From the NCBI GenBank assembly GCA_964036315.1, contig OZ038496.1, positions 15,559,524 to 15,623,523 on the forward strand: 64,000 bases of DNA, given 5' to 3'. Shown here piece by piece: positions 22,758 to 35,231 of this stretch. Numbering within the stretch: position 1 is the stretch's first letter; each line of letters begins with the position of its first letter. The translations under genes were made by a program, and so were the position numbers. The notes under the pieces were generated by a model. That model did not search any database and was not told the DNA's origin. It was given only the letters and a program-made list of their open reading frames with translations. The stretch is from Acanthosepion esculentum (lineage: Eukaryota; Mollusca; Cephalopoda; Sepiida; Sepiidae).

Positions 22758-23486
22758 GTTGGGATTGCTATGAAATGAGTGTGTAATCAGAAGGTTTTTT
22801 GTTTTAAGATGACGAGTTTGAAAGCATGTTCTTCATATTAATCACAACAATATTAAGCATAGACATACAAGTTGAATAAATCTCAAGGCAAAATTGAACA
22901 AGAAACAACGGTAGTCGTGAATTCAATTAGAAAATATCGAACATTTATATACAATTAATACAATTGGAAAAAACCGTGTGTTTTGGTTATATGAAAGTTG
23001 ACGAAGTGTGAATTAAGTATGTTAATGAATCACAGTTCAGCAATGTTCAGTTGTTGAAGAAATGTTCAAATGGAATAAGAAAGGAAAATTTATCAAAAAG
23101 GTAATTTAGGTAGTAAATATGCGGGATTAAAGTAGGATTTGTTTTCTTATTCTTCCAGAGTCGTTTACCTTGGACTGTCCTTTGTTTGTCTTTTGTTGAA
23201 ATTACAATTTCTATTTAGTAGTGTGAATGAACACTTTTTAAGAAAGTTGTAATGGACTTAGAGAGAGAATGATGTTGGTGTTTGAGTCAGCAGTTGACGC
23301 GCGAAAAGTTTCTTAAGTCAAAATAGTGACACGCATGGATTCGTGTGGCATATCTCTGAAGCTGAGTTACTGACTGGTGAATTGGACTGAAATTTGTTCT
23401 TTTATTTGTTTTCGGAAGTCAAAGTAGGCTCCAGCGAGCTTGGCGGTAAAGTAGATTTTCGACAATCGATACACATTTTGGTGTCG
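22758..23486 (-). repeat. Gypsy-2 5' LTR
   Basis: The 80 bp next to the leader match the 3' LTR fragment at 20,957-21,037. The body parallels the solo LTR at 27,622-28,401 (GAGTCAGCAG, TTGACGCG, AAAAGTT, GTTACTGACTG, CACATTTTGG in order). The outer boundary near 23,486 is inferred from that alignment. Confidence 0.7.
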
Positions 23487-23591
23487 TCTCGACCAATAAA
23501 AAGTCGGGTTTCGTAATGTGTTGATTGGTTAAAACTGATTCTAATGGAAGAGTGTATTTTTTACGGAGGTGAGTAGAAAATATGGACGATT

Positions 23592-23593
<2 letters not shown>

Positions 23594-23657
<64 letters not shown>
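23594..23657. repeat. (AT)n microsatellite
   Basis: About 31 AT units, roughly 100 bp outside the Gypsy-2 LTR. Confidence 0.95.
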
Positions 23658-23660
<3 letters not shown>

Positions 23661-24399
23661 CAGCAATTTTTTAAAGGACTGTTTGGTCTTTTTATTTTTG
23701 GAATTGAAGGAAAGGGTCTGAATTCCCAAATAAGTTGGAATATTTTAGGTTTCGCGAACACCTTCAATAATTTTAGTGATAGGTGCACGCTATGTTTGGA
23801 GGAGAAAATCAGGATATTAAAATAAAAAAAATCAATGCAAACTATTAAATCAACAGACAGAGATAATTACGAAATGTAGCCATAGTTTTTCAATGCGACA
23901 ACGAACTTTGTCACCCAATTCCAGGCTTAACGTTAATTACTTAAATTAACATAAACCCAGCTTGCGAAAGAACGCTCACTCCAACCATTTACTTATTCCA
24001 CTACAAACTTCTCCGGTCAAAGAGTGACAACTCTGTAGAAATCACCGTGAGTTAAGAACAATACTTTTTAATTTAATACAAAAAACAGAACTGTTTCATT
24101 TTTCTACAACAACAATAATACTTAAGTATACCTTCTCATTTTCATATATACAGTTCAACGACTTCAAATCTTTTAATATTACACACAATCAAGAACTCTT
24201 TAACAAGTGTTTTAACAACTTTAGCATATAGTATTTGTTGTGTTTTATTGTCGAGCAAATTCTGTCTCCTTGATCATTTATCTTGCTTTTGTATTTGCTT
24301 TACACATTCGTAAAGTAAAAATGAACGAGTTGATTTAGGCCATCAATACCGCTACATATCGTTCTATTCATTTATTTCTTTTTAAATGTATTGTGGCGG

Positions 24400-24870
24400 C
24401 CTTTTACCACATTTATTTAATTTTTTGTTTAGGAACCCAAACTGATGTAAAATAAGGGACAAGGCAAAGATACCAATATATATAAAAATTGTATTCAACA
24501 AAGCATGCAATGAAGAATGTGTACGAAAAAGCATTCAATTAATAAGACAAGAGTTGTCTCTCTTTGACTATCAAAGTTCTCTGAAAGAAAATGAAAGAGT
24601 TATTAGTCTGTTATAAATGTTTTTTAACAGTTCTGCCGTGCAAGAGAAAAAATATGTAAGTGCGATAGAATATACAGTGTGTGAGTTGAGAGAGATGGGC
24701 GCATAACTTCAACTGTCGTGCATTTCTGTGGCAGCTAAAATCTCACTGGTGCGTCTCCTCTTATGCTTATATAAGTGGTCATTGAACCAGGAGCGCCGCG
24801 CGGGAAAAGTCATTCTCCACATGCAGAGAATCTGATTGGCCGATACCGACCAATCAGTGCATGAGTATTG
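24400..24870. repeat. LTR-like repeat family C, copy 1
   Basis: Aligns along its length with 40,015-40,500: a CAAGAGTTGTCTCTCTTT block, a TTCAAAGTTC/TCAAAGTTCTC block, TGCCGTG, a TTTCAACTGCCGTG/TTCAACTGTCGTG block, GGCAGCT, and CACATGCAGA/CACGTGCAGA near the end. The central TTATATAAG is TATA-like. No coding sequence lies between or beside the copies, so both look like solo LTRs, but termini are not defined. Confidence 0.6.
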
Positions 24871-25489
24871 GGGAGACTTCTGGGAGCCGGTTCTCCCAAA
24901 AGTGCACAAAATTTACTATATGAAAATATAGCGATTTTAAAATTGTCGCTTCAGATAGCAGCGTTGCTTCCTGTCCAATGAATGAATGCTGTTGGGGATT
25001 TGAATTTGTAAGGGTGTATGTGTGTGTAGCGATGATCGCCATAGTATCTTTTCTTCATGAAGAGGAATCACGCACCAATTCAAAAAAGTAATAAACTTTA
25101 CGAGAAAAAGCAAAAACTCGTTTTGAAAGAATTTTAAATAATGATCGCGTAAGAAAAGGACATAAAATATGAAGTTAAAAGCCAGAGAAAAATTAGGAAC
25201 TGGCATTTAATAGTTAATCGGTTTTGTTCCTCACTTAGCAAAACTTGATCGAGGTTAATAAAATAAAAATAAAAATACGTATCGACTTAAAAAACAACGA
25301 AAAAGCCAATACACTGCATTTGTAATATACTAACATCAAATATTTATACGCAGATCACATTAATTAATCCGAGCTGCCATTCCCTCTATTTACACAGGGA
25401 ATACTGCCTAGACTTTGTAGAGTCCTGATAAAAAATAAAATAAAATATAAACAAAAATAAAAATAAATCAAATTAAAATAATGCATTTA

Positions 25490-26330
25490 CACTTTTACAC
25501 CCATCAAAAATTCAAAATTCTTTTTAAAGTTCGCTGTTATTATAGTAAGTTTTTCCATTTATGATTAGTAAATACAGTTTTTACTTAATATAAATATCAC
25601 CTAACCGGTACAAATTAATACAGAATTTTAAAAGATTTAAAACTTAATAAATTTAAATTTAAAACTGTAAAAAAAAAAAAATGAAAACAATTCTTGTAAA
25701 AATTCATTATTCATCGAAAAATAAATTTCTTAAGACAATATTGTCCATAATATATCTTACTGCAGAAATCAATTAAAAGTTTTTCTAATTAAATAATTGT
25801 CTTAGTTTTATTATATTTTTTATTTTACAATTCAGAGATTTACGCTAACTGAGTATCTTGTTTTATAAAACTAAAATTGATGATTTAAATTCTCCAGGGA
25901 CTTCTATTTATAACTAAATATAAACATTAAGCGGTACAAAATTTAATTTCTCGAAATTTCATAAAATGAAATGATTGAAATGTGTTGTTGTTGTTGGTGG
26001 TGGTGGTGGGGTTGGTAACAGATGTAAAACATTGCTTTTACATAGTATTTCTAAAAAAGAAATCTTTAAAAAATAATTTAATTCATTTTTGAACAAGTCC
26101 TGAAAGTTTCATTAGAATCCAATAATTATCTGATTTTTGCAAGAATTTCTAAATCAATGTGTTTTTCACCACAAAGAAGACACTCAAATTTCCCGTACAA
26201 ATTTATTGCGTTGGCGGTAAAAAAAAAAAAAAAAAAAAAAACCCAAAATTTCTAAGGTTCTTTTACATTAAAAAATCCTTTGATGTCCCCTCTTAATATT
26301 TTGTTTTTATTGTTTTGTTCGTATTTTTCA
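25490..26330 (+). repeat. R-AT dispersed repeat, copy C
   Basis: Colinear with copy B (17,600-18,330): TTTCCATTTATGATTAGTAA, GGTACAAATTAAT, ATTGTCTTAG, GATGATTTAAATTCTCC and AATCCTTTG in order. Contains a T/G-rich GTTGTTGTTGGTGGTGG stretch and a long A run near 26,220. Confidence 0.7.
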
Positions 26331-27039
26331 TTACGTATCCCTCTAGCAAATTTTTGAAAGTAAATTCTTAACAACATACTAACTTATCTTCTCTATTCTG
26401 AAATTACTTTCACTTGTGAAGAGACTTGACGAGTAAAAGAATATCCAAGAAATTCGGATCAAAGGCAGATATATGAACATTTAATTTTATTTCTTAATGC
26501 TCTCTCTTGATATTTATTTTAGAAATACAAAGACTGCTTACTTTGTTGCGTTACCTTCCAGAAATAACCTGGTCGACCGTTTTTTGTTTTTTTGTGGGGA
26601 GCAAACAATATGCTAGTGTCATAACTTATATTATATAGTCAATCTTTTCACCATATAAAAAAACATAAAGAGGTAAAAAAAGAAATAATCCTAAATAAAT
26701 ATTTTTATTGTCTGATTTTCCAACATTAAACAATGTCTGCATAGCTAACCTTTAATAATCTCCCTTATATTTCGCTTTTGTTTTTCGTTTATAGTCGGGT
26801 TGAATGTTTCAAATTCTTTTTAAATGCCAAAGACTGGATTTATCTCCCTTACATTGGACAACTTTTTGAACAAGATTCGTATAAGACTTTAAAATTTGGA
26901 AACAAGAGTAGTGTCAAATTTTTTAGACTAATTCTTACCTCTTTTTTTCTCTATGTGCCGCGTTCCTTCGGAACATGTCTCTCCAAAATTCCCTATCCCT
27001 TGTGTTCCTTAGCAGTTTTTCTGTATTCATAAAAGTTTG
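26331..27039. other. Unassigned AT-rich spacer
   Basis: No gene or element recognised. The 84-codon frame at 26,778-27,032 lacks recognisable motifs and is probably random. Confidence 0.4.
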
Positions 27040-27115
27040 TCAGGTTAGATGCCTTCCTCTATCTCTCTTGCCTTATAACCCCCCCCCCCCAAACCTCCAA
27101 GCAAGGCAATAAAGC
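27040..27115 (-). repeat. LINE-C 3' tail, reversed
   Basis: On the minus strand it reads GTAACCCCTTGCGTTCTAAT, then GCCTTGCTTGGAGG, the end signature of LINE-C seen at 2,830-2,890 and 35,600-35,660. Confidence 0.5.
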
Positions 27116-27384
27116 CATTAGAACGCAAGGGGTTACTGAGTGCTAGAGAATATGAGAAAAACTATTATTAAGTAGAGAGGACAATAAAAGAACAAGAATT
27201 ATGGCATAAAAATGAATCTCTTTCTGTTTAACTTTTTTTTATTGTTTTACTTTTTTAGTTTTAACTGTTTCATGTTAACATTTTTTTATTTCTTTATTTT
27301 TCTTTAAATTTCTGCGTCATTTTTCCTGTTTTTTTCTTTAAATTTCTGTCTTAAACCTTGCTTTGAGGCAAGTATGTAAGTACA

Positions 27385-27617
27385 CATACAGACACACACA
27401 TACACAAACACACGCACACACGCACACACACATACAGACACACACATACACAAACACACGCGCACGCACACACACAGACACACACAAACACACGCAGACA
27501 CACATATACACAAACACACGCACACACACACACATACACAAACACACGCACACACAGACACACACATACAGAAACACACGCACACACACATACAGAGACA
27601 CCACACACACACACACA
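27385..27617. repeat. CA-rich variable array
   Basis: Short (CA)n blocks punctuated by ACATACACAAACACACGC and ACAGACACAC units, giving a higher-order repeat of roughly 40-70 bp. Long Cys/Val or His/Thr frames across it come from the dinucleotide and are not genes. Confidence 0.9.
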
Positions 27618-27621
27618 CCCT

Positions 27622-28401
27622 TGTTGCGGATTTGTGATGAGTTGGATGTGTCAGAAGGTTTATTGTATGAAGGCTTAGAAATGGGCGTGTTCGTTTAAAA
27701 TTCATCCTCAACAAATAATACAAGTAAGCATTTAAAGGCAAATCAATTGGAAGAAATCAAGGAGAAACAATGGATTTCTAAAGATTTCAATAAATAACAT
27801 GTATTTATAATACGTTTTTTGACATACACAGAGTGAATTAGTGATAAGTGATGAAATGTGATGTGTTAGACAAACATTTAAGGAATGACCATGCAAAGAT
27901 TTGATGTCTAAGAGTTTACAGTTCAGGTTTGTCCATAAATTTAAACAAATTATATTTAGCAGGGTAAAAATGTCACTTGTGTTCAGAATCAGATGTTAGT
28001 TTGTATATGTTATAGTAGTAAACATTTACTTAAGGTCTTAAGGAGTTATGTACCTTGGACTGGATTATTATTAATTGACTGAGGTATACAATTACTACTT
28101 GGTAGTGAAGGTTATCACTTTGTTTTAGTAAATTGTAAGTTGAGTTCTTGAGAGAGAAATGTTGATTATTGAGTCAGCAGATTGACGCGAGAAAAGTTCG
28201 TTGGGTCAGTGTAATGACGCGCGTGGAGTTGGCATCTCTCGAAGATTATGTTACTGACTGTATGTTAGGAAATGTGAGTTGGAAACGTTGGAAGAGTTCA
28301 GGAGAGTTCAGAGTTCGTACTTGGGTGAATGTTGGTAACGTTCTTTAACGTCTGACCGCAAGGTCAAGATGAGAGTTCTTGAAGGTCACATTTTGGCAGC
28401 A
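27622..28401 (-). repeat. Solo LTR related to Gypsy-2
   Basis: Colinear with 22,758-23,486. On the minus strand it begins TGCTGCCAAAATGTG and ends ...AATCCGCAACA, that is TG...CA as expected for an LTR, about 780 bp. No internal gag or pol is attached. It abuts the CA array on one side and LINE-A on the other. No target duplication could be recognised. Confidence 0.65.
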
Positions 28402-28427
28402 AAATATGAGACGCGAGAGAGACTGGA

Positions 28428-29150
28428 ATTATTTATTGCACAAAAGTACAAATATGGCACAAGGCCGAAAAGGGGAAAGGGTGGAAAAGGATGGTCATCT
28501 TTTGAAACTTAGTTAGCCACAACTACTGACCCAATCATTCAAACAATATTCCTTTCACCAAAACAGCTCATTCTTACTTACCATTCTTACTTCATCCACC
28601 ATAATGCCTCAAAAACTCTATGAAGTCCTAACTCGTTTCCATATATACAATCCATTGTCTGTGGGTGGAGGGGAATAAAATAACAATTTTAAAATCTAAA
28701 AAAAAAACAATGAATATTTACAATGAGTATAAAACTATGTACAAGAAACTAAACAAAATGGTGTTAGTAGTAAAAAACCCCACAGCCCTAACTGTGGCAG
28801 AAATATCAGTTAACTGGACGAAATCCATGCGGGACTTTAAAAATATAAAACATTCATACAAGCCATTCAAACACAACAACAAATACAAAAAACACACTCG
28901 AAACGAAAGGCGCCCCGCCCCCACCAGAGAACTGACATCACTAACCACCTAACGATGGGAGGGATGAGGAATTAAACAAAAGAAAGAAAAAAATAGGGGA
29001 GAAATAAAAGGGGCCAATGAGCATACATACCCTAGCTAAGTTAACTTTAAAAAAGGAGAGAAAACTAAAACAAAAACCGACCTAAACTAACCTATACACA
29101 AGGGAAGGGTTTCCAATGTTCAACCCAGCAATTCCCAAAATCCTTAATGC
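28428..29150 (-). repeat. LINE-A 3' UTR
   Basis: Lies directly after the LINE-A coding end at 29,151 and finishes, on the minus strand, in GTGCAATAAATAATTC. The same sequence without coding DNA recurs as 5'-truncated copies at 9,757-10,127 and 35,095-36,296, which is how a LINE 3' end behaves. The 95-codon plus-strand frame at 28,665 is fortuitous. Confidence 0.7.
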
Positions 29151-31790
29151 CTAACCGGCATCAAAATGCCACTCTAAGTCTGCACCTTTCACTCTGCAGA
29201 GACGCGCAAGACTCACCCATCTTTTGCCAAATTCCAATTGATGGAGTCGTCTCCTTTCCGTCCTCATCTTGACTTTAAGCTGATGCCTAAAGAACAAGAT
29301 CAGTTGGGAAGATGTAAACTTCTCGTCCTCATGAAATTCCTTCTGTCGCGTCGTCCATATCCCGACTCGCATAACCCTCATTAAGCATAGGAACACATAG
29401 TGCACAGCCTTAGTCAACGGCGGTACTATATTGTTGCAGACGGAATTGGCCTCGAGGACAAAAAACTTTCCGAGCAAAAAACTTTGCCTTCAACAAACGT
29501 GCACAACGGAGCTCCGACACTACACTGAAAAAAAGGCGTGGCCTAAGGTCTCCACTTCCGCACTGCAGCGAACGCAGTTTGGCGATTTTACCAAACCCGC
29601 CGAACAAAATCTTTTGGCGACCCAGAGGGCTCCACAAATCATCAGCCAGGTGAGTGATGCCTCAATGTTAGCGAGACATTTCAACCCAGGCACCCAAGGC
29701 CATATGCAGCGAGCCTCCCGCTTCGTCAGCCTGAGCTCGCCAATAACGGCATCCTGAACGTTCCTCCTAACACCTGATATAATGCCTTACGAGACAACGG
29801 CTGGATGTCGGAGAGGCCATCCTTCGCCCGTAAGAGTCGCTTGAGGGCAAGCCGACATTCACGACAGAAAGAGCCCTCGCCTTGAGTTGTACGGCCGGCC
29901 TCCTCCTCACCCGTGCGCACATTTCTCAATGATGGGAAATTTTTACGGGCGTCTTCCTTCCAGAATTCGCCGTTCTCATCTAATTGCATACACATCTGGT
30001 CTAGATAGGTAATGCATAGCGTATGTCGACGAGTTTCAAAGCAAGGCACCCCCATACCACCATCAGAGGGATGGAGGTAACAGATCTCACGACTAACCAT
30101 GGCGGCCTTGCCTCCCAACAAGGAGAACAAGAGCTTTACGAACGCCAATAAAGTGTCAGACGGAAGTGGAAGCACGGAGAGTCGGTAAAGGAGAATCGGG
30201 TAGATGTGCGAGGCACATACTTCCGCCCTCCCCTTCAAGGAAAGATTCCTTCGAGTCCACAGACGAACTGCGCCCTCGGCCTTCTCTCTCACCTCCGACC
30301 AATTCATTTCCAACAGGAGGTCGGGACCGAATCAGATGCCGAGTATCTTGACCGGCCCGTCCGTCCAGAGGAAAGATCCGGGAAGAGAAACTCCCTTCTA
30401 CGAACCCAACCGCAAGCCAACAGACTTATCGCGGTTGATCTTGGCCTCTGTCACCATCTCATATCCCTTGATTTCTTTGCTGACTTCGTTAATTTCGGCC
30501 TTACATGACACCAGAACAGAAACGTCATCAGCATATGCGGAGTATTTGGCCGAGGTGGTAGCACCAGGTAAGGAAATTCCGCGAAGGACCGGATTCGTCT
30601 TCAACTTACGCAGGAAAAGTTCCAACGCAAGAACGTACAGCAATGGAGACAGCGGACAACCTTGACGAATGGAGCGAGACAAAATGAAAGGTTCCGATCT
30701 TACCCCATTCACTTCTACCAGCGCACCGGGGGACGCATACAGCAGTCGGATCCAAGTGCGAAAGTCAGGCCCGAAGCCGGCGGCCGAAAGAACAGCCTCC
30801 AGAAACTGATGGTCAACCCTATCGAAAGCCTTGGACTGATCCAAATTGATCAGCGCGGCATCACTGTCGACTTTCTCGATGATCAAGCGTACCAAATGAA
30901 GGTTGTCCTGAATAGTCCTGCCCTTCACAGCACACGTCTGCTCGGGACCAATCAGACTAGAGAGGACAGCCTGCAAACGGCCGGCTAAGACCTTGGCTAA
31001 AATCTTCAACTCTGTATTTAACATTGTCAAAGGCCGATAATTATTTACCCCATCCCCACCGTTTTTTTTTTCTTGCGAAGCAAGTTGATCACACCCCTGG
31101 TGAAGCGTTGAGGTATAGACCCCTGCTTCATCCAGTTGTTGTAAATCAGAGCCAGCAAGGGGACAAAGACGGGCGACTGCCTCAAGTACATTTCGTAAGG
31201 TAGACCATCTAATCCCGGAGTCTTGTCCAGGCCAACCTGCTTCAGCGCATCCCAGATCTCAGAGTTATGGGACCCTCGCACACAGCGGCCTCAAGACGGG
31301 GAAAGTCGGCCAAATAGGCATCGACCGGGCTCCCTGGTAAAAAGCTCCTGAGAGTAATCACAGAAAGCCTCACAAATGCCCGCGTCTGTAGACACAGTCC
31401 GCATGTCCGGCAATGTGATGCTAGCGATATGCTGATTAGGCGCCCTACGAGCTTCCTCTGGACGCAATGAAGCTGCCATATTCGTAGCCTCGCAAAACAT
31501 TCTTTTTAGCCTAGCCCTAACTACCAGAGCTTGATCCTTCTTGATAAACAAGGAGGCCAGCTCGGCCTTAGCTACAGCTACGCCCCCACTATCACTGGAT
31601 TTGATCGCCCGATCAACTTTTTCCACACAAGACTTGCGCTGCTAACCCTACTAGATTGAGTCGTCTACTAAAATCAGCAGCAAAAGACCTAAGTTTAGAC
31701 ATCAAAGAAACCCACCACTTATTTCCAGCCACAGCCCCCGACAATTCCCGCTGTAGCATTAGTAAAAGCTGGTCCCGGAAATCTTGCTCA
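29151..31790 (-). pseudogene. LINE-A open reading frame 2 (reverse transcriptase), frameshifted
   Basis: Pieces in order down the minus strand: a linker with VDRAIKSSDSGGVAVAKAEL (31,626); KTPGLDGLPYEMY, the RT entry (31,281-31,045); LIGPEQTCAVKGRTIQDN, LINLDQSKAFDRVDHQFL, SRSIRQGCPLSPLLYVLAL and YSAYADDVSVLV with the catalytic YADD (31,030-30,398); RRNLSLKGRAEVCASHIYP and the thumb/connector (30,313-29,726); and a basic C-terminus ending at 29,151. Frame breaks lie near 31,285, at the A run near 31,066-31,075, near 30,400-30,310 and near 29,640. The apurinic endonuclease half is missing, so the copy is 5'-truncated at about 31,790. The RT style resembles L1/Tx1-like LINEs, but that is tentative. 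Confidence 0.85.
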
Positions 31791-31966
31791 CCAAATAATG
31801 ATGCTTATCACTAAAATAGTTTCAGAGCATCTCTTCTTTAATTTTAGATTTTGGGCGAGACCACGAACATTCAAAATTTTGAGCGTGTATCTCCCTATTC
31901 ATTGGATGGACAAAGTTTTCCTTGTCTATAATTATGTCTGGAATTTTTTCTACAAATATTGCATTG

Positions 31967-32160
31967 CAGTTGGTAATGGTAAATTATTTTGATAATTTTT
32001 TTTTTTTTTTATAAATTTTGCGTTTTCTCAAATTTATCTCTTTATAAAATGTTAAATTATTTTGCAGTTGGTAATGGTAATTATTTTGATAATTTTTTAT
32101 TATTTTTTTTTTTATAAATTTTGCGTTTTCTCAAATTTATTTCTGTATAAAATGTTAAAT
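31967..32160. repeat. Two tandem copies of about 97 bp
   Basis: Both copies read GCAGTTGGTAATGGTAA, then a long T run, TAAATTTTGCGTTTTCTCAA and TATAAAATGTTAAAT. Near-identical, so young. The second copy ends exactly at the pogo-like element's TA. Confidence 0.85.
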
Positions 32161-32161
32161 A

Positions 32162-32923
32162 CACTAGAATCCCTGACAACCGGACTAAGAAGGCCTTCCG
32201 GATATGAGGATTTTGTTACAAATCCGGATATGAGGAGTTATATTTAGATTCAAATAAAAGAACTGAAATCAGGTTTAAGATTTATTTTCAACGTTTTATA
32301 GTAAATAAAATAAGCTAATGGTGAGTGAAATATAACGGAATTGATTTTAAGGAAAAAGAAATAAATTATGTAATGTTAATGAAAATTCATTTAAGTATGC
32401 CACGTATGGAAAACAAATAATATAACGAGGATTTTTTAATCGCTGTTGCATGATGATTCTTTCTCTTCTAATGTCATTCTCAACCTTTTCCGCATTTCGT
32501 TTTGTTTTTGTTCTTGAATTTTTTTAAAACGAAAGACACTTTTTAACTCTGCGTGCTTTATTGCAATCGTAATAGCTGAATGCTGGCTTTCTTTCCATAA
32601 AACTGACAACCTTTACAATAGCTTTTTCACTTTCATTCCCGGTTTTATCACAATCATGCATCTCGTCGCTATCTTGTTGCAGATGTGTCTCGTTGTCATC
32701 CTTTCCTCTTATTCCCATCATCTTTAACACCAATACAAGCCATTAGGGTGAGATAAGCATATGCAATTATCCAAAGTAAATTTCCTGAAAAACAGAAATT
32801 TCAAATCAGTTACATATCACCCAAATAGTTCAAATACACACATCAAAATCGTGTCGGGATATGCGGGAGTCCGGATATGAGGTTTCCGGATAAGAAGGAT
32901 TCCGGATATGAGAGATTCTACTG
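32162..32923. mobile_element. Pogo/Tigger-like DNA transposon, internally deleted
   Basis: 762 bp flanked by TA on both sides. Ends are CACTAGAATCCCTGACAACC and, on the other strand, CAGTAGAATCTCTCATATCC, matching at most outer positions. Subterminal CCGGATATGAGG words are repeated on both ends. A minus-strand frame (32,524-32,733) reads AIVKVVSFMERKPAFSYYD, reminiscent of pogo transposase C-termini with a run of basic residues after it. The DDE core is missing. Confidence 0.65.
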
Positions 32924-33204
32924 TAATAAATTTTTATAATAAACATCGCATTGTACTTGATTCAAATATTTTTTATACTCTTTGTAAATAAAGACGTGTG
33001 TTTATTTACAAGATGTATGTTAAGGCCATCCAGTAGGCCTTAACAAAACCAGTGACATGTTTAGAAGTCACTATAAAACCATCACCAGTTATTGGAGGCG
33101 GAAGACCATCAAGAAAGTTGACAGTTATGTGTACCCCGGAACGAAGATTGCAAGAGATAGTGCCCTACATCCGGGAGTCAAAAGAAAGATGCCGATTTTT
33201 GATT

Positions 33205-33474
33205 GATTGATTGATTCGTTTTATACGGATTATCAACCCTTTGCAGGTTACTTAAAACCATAAAATATCTTTAGATTCTAAGATATTTTTTCAGATAATA
33301 ATGGTTTTGTTATGCAAATCTTACTATTCAACCCATAGTTGGGGGAGAAGAAGTGGATTCATACCTTTCCCAAGGGTATTTGCGTAAAAGTGAATATAAC
33401 GAACCCAATGGGAATTGGAACTCGGCTCTCCGATTAACAATTCCGAGCCATTATATATTACACCACCAGCACAT
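33205..33474 (-). repeat. SINE-B copy plus short R1 repeat
   Basis: 33,205-33,260 carries TATCAACCCTTTGCAGGTTA, a short version of the R1 repeat at 36,992. 33,325-33,474 is SINE-B: on the minus strand TAATGGCTCGGAATTG followed by GAGCCGAGTTCCAATTCCC, the latter B-box-like, then an ACCCATTGGG stretch and an internal CCCAACTATGGGT hairpin. tRNA-derived by this layout. Confidence 0.55.
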
Positions 33475-33611
33475 CCAAGCTTACAGAATCTTGTATTTCC
33501 AAGTGGTTACCCATTTAGGTACTGACCAGGCTCGACGTTGCTTAACTTCAGTTATAGTATACGAACCGGTACTTTCGACGTGGTATGACTTTAAGATCGC
33601 TGATTTTTGTA

Positions 33612-34260
33612 AATAAGGACATCCATACATGGCATTATCAGAAAATAAGAGCAGTAACTATAGTAAATTTAAAATTTATTGAGTATTTTCTAATATTTTC
33701 TCAACAAGCGTTTTCATAAGTAAAGACTAAAAAACGCCAAAGTACCTAAAATTTAATAAAATATTAAAATGCTTAAAATATTTTAAATTTTGAAGATTAC
33801 TGGGTAGTTAAAAATATCTAAAAAAAAAAGAAAAAAAAGCGTTTACGTTGTATTCGTCATGTAATCTTATTACAAGTATTTCCCTCTTAAATAAATACTG
33901 CAAACATCAGGTTATCGATAGATGTGTCAACGCCTCATAAAAACACTCACCTCTGTGTAAAAAAGGTACTTTTCTCCGATATCTTAAACGAAACGTATGT
34001 ACTGTTTTAATTCAGATCAATTAAACTTTAAATCAGTTAATCTTCCTCAAATAAAATTTCAGAAAAATATATTTTATTTTTGAAAGATTTTTTAATAAAG
34101 ACAATTCTCTTGTGTTGACAGATTTGTTAATATAGACGATTTTAACATTTTTTTTACTGATAATAAAAACAAACTTATTGTCATCAATTTAAATTCGGGT
34201 TGAAATACAGCAAAGTATTTTGTTTGATTATTAGTTGGAATTAAAAAAAGTAAAAAAGCT
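33612..34260 (-). repeat. R-AT dispersed repeat, copy D (inverted)
   Basis: Reverse complement matches copy B: TATGAGGCGTTGACACAT against 17,260, GATCTGAATTAAAAC against 15,720, and ATTTTCTGATAATG with ATGGATGTCC near 33,630 against 17,560. The only inverted copy in the window. Confidence 0.6.
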
Positions 34261-34299
34261 TCAAAATTGTTACTTTTAAAATGCATTTTAAACCTGAGG

Positions 34300-35090
34300 T
34301 ATCGCTTTTTTTTTTCTTTTTTGAGGTACCCATAACAGGTCAGCATGAACTCGCTCAACTCAAAGCCCAACCGGATTTGGCAGGTGACAGCTTGGCTAAC
34401 TAAAGTATCATATCAAACCGTTTCTTCTCTAAACAAATCACCGGTGCCAATTTATTGTTTTTCTAACAATTATTTATTGACAGACTTTATAGATCTTTAT
34501 ATATCTGTTTTTAATTGTTCCTAATGTCAATGTAGTTGTTTATTTATTATAATAAGTTATCATTGTCTTCACTTAACAGAGTTTTTACACCAGTCGTATC
34601 TGGTGACTCTTTCTGGGGTCAAGTGTCAGTAAGCCTTTCCATTACTAAAACTCTTTAATCAATATTGTTGTAGATTTTTAGTAGCCATGTTGTTTAAACA
34701 TTTTTTCTTCATTTCTAATTTTTCGTATTTAAATTTAAATTTGAAATTATAAACGAAATAAAATAAAATTGTGTCGAATTTTCAGAGGATGAGTAGGGAC
34801 ATTATCCCCAATTTAAGAAAATAAAAAAATAATTGAATAGCAGTGTTGGTCGACTTATATACATAAGCGGCCCAATATCTGTAATGCCTTAAGGGGCTTT
34901 GATTGTGGGGCAGTTCCTGATAAGATGGCAGCAATAAAACACATATATTAATACACACGAGTCTTGGAGTTATTTCTGCATAACAAGCAGATACCTGAAT
35001 CATACGATTCTTTTTATAACCATCATAACTCACAAGCAGCAGCAGCCTAAGTCATAGCATGTCGAGGGCGGGGGAGAACATAGCGAAGAA
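34300..35090. other. Unassigned AT-rich spacer
   Basis: No gene or recognised repeat. Short frames lack motifs. Confidence 0.4.
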
Positions 35091-35231
35091 CGATATTTAT
35101 TTCCGCTTATATACAGAAAATGTGGCACAAGGACAAAAAAAGAGATTGGGGAAAAGGACAGTCTTCATTTGTCTTAACATTAAAACTGAGCCAGTCACAA
35201 ACACTAACCCAAACATACACCAAAACAACAC

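Noticed and set aside
27304..27741. Long Cys/Val-rich and His/Thr-rich frames over the CA array, and similar frames at 3,675-3,944
   Set aside because: Dinucleotide repeats are open in several frames at once on both strands. Composition alone explains them.
30204..30988. Plus-strand frames of 100-153 codons
   Set aside because: Antisense shadows of the LINE-A reverse transcriptase; motifs (YADD, QGCPLSP) are on the minus strand.
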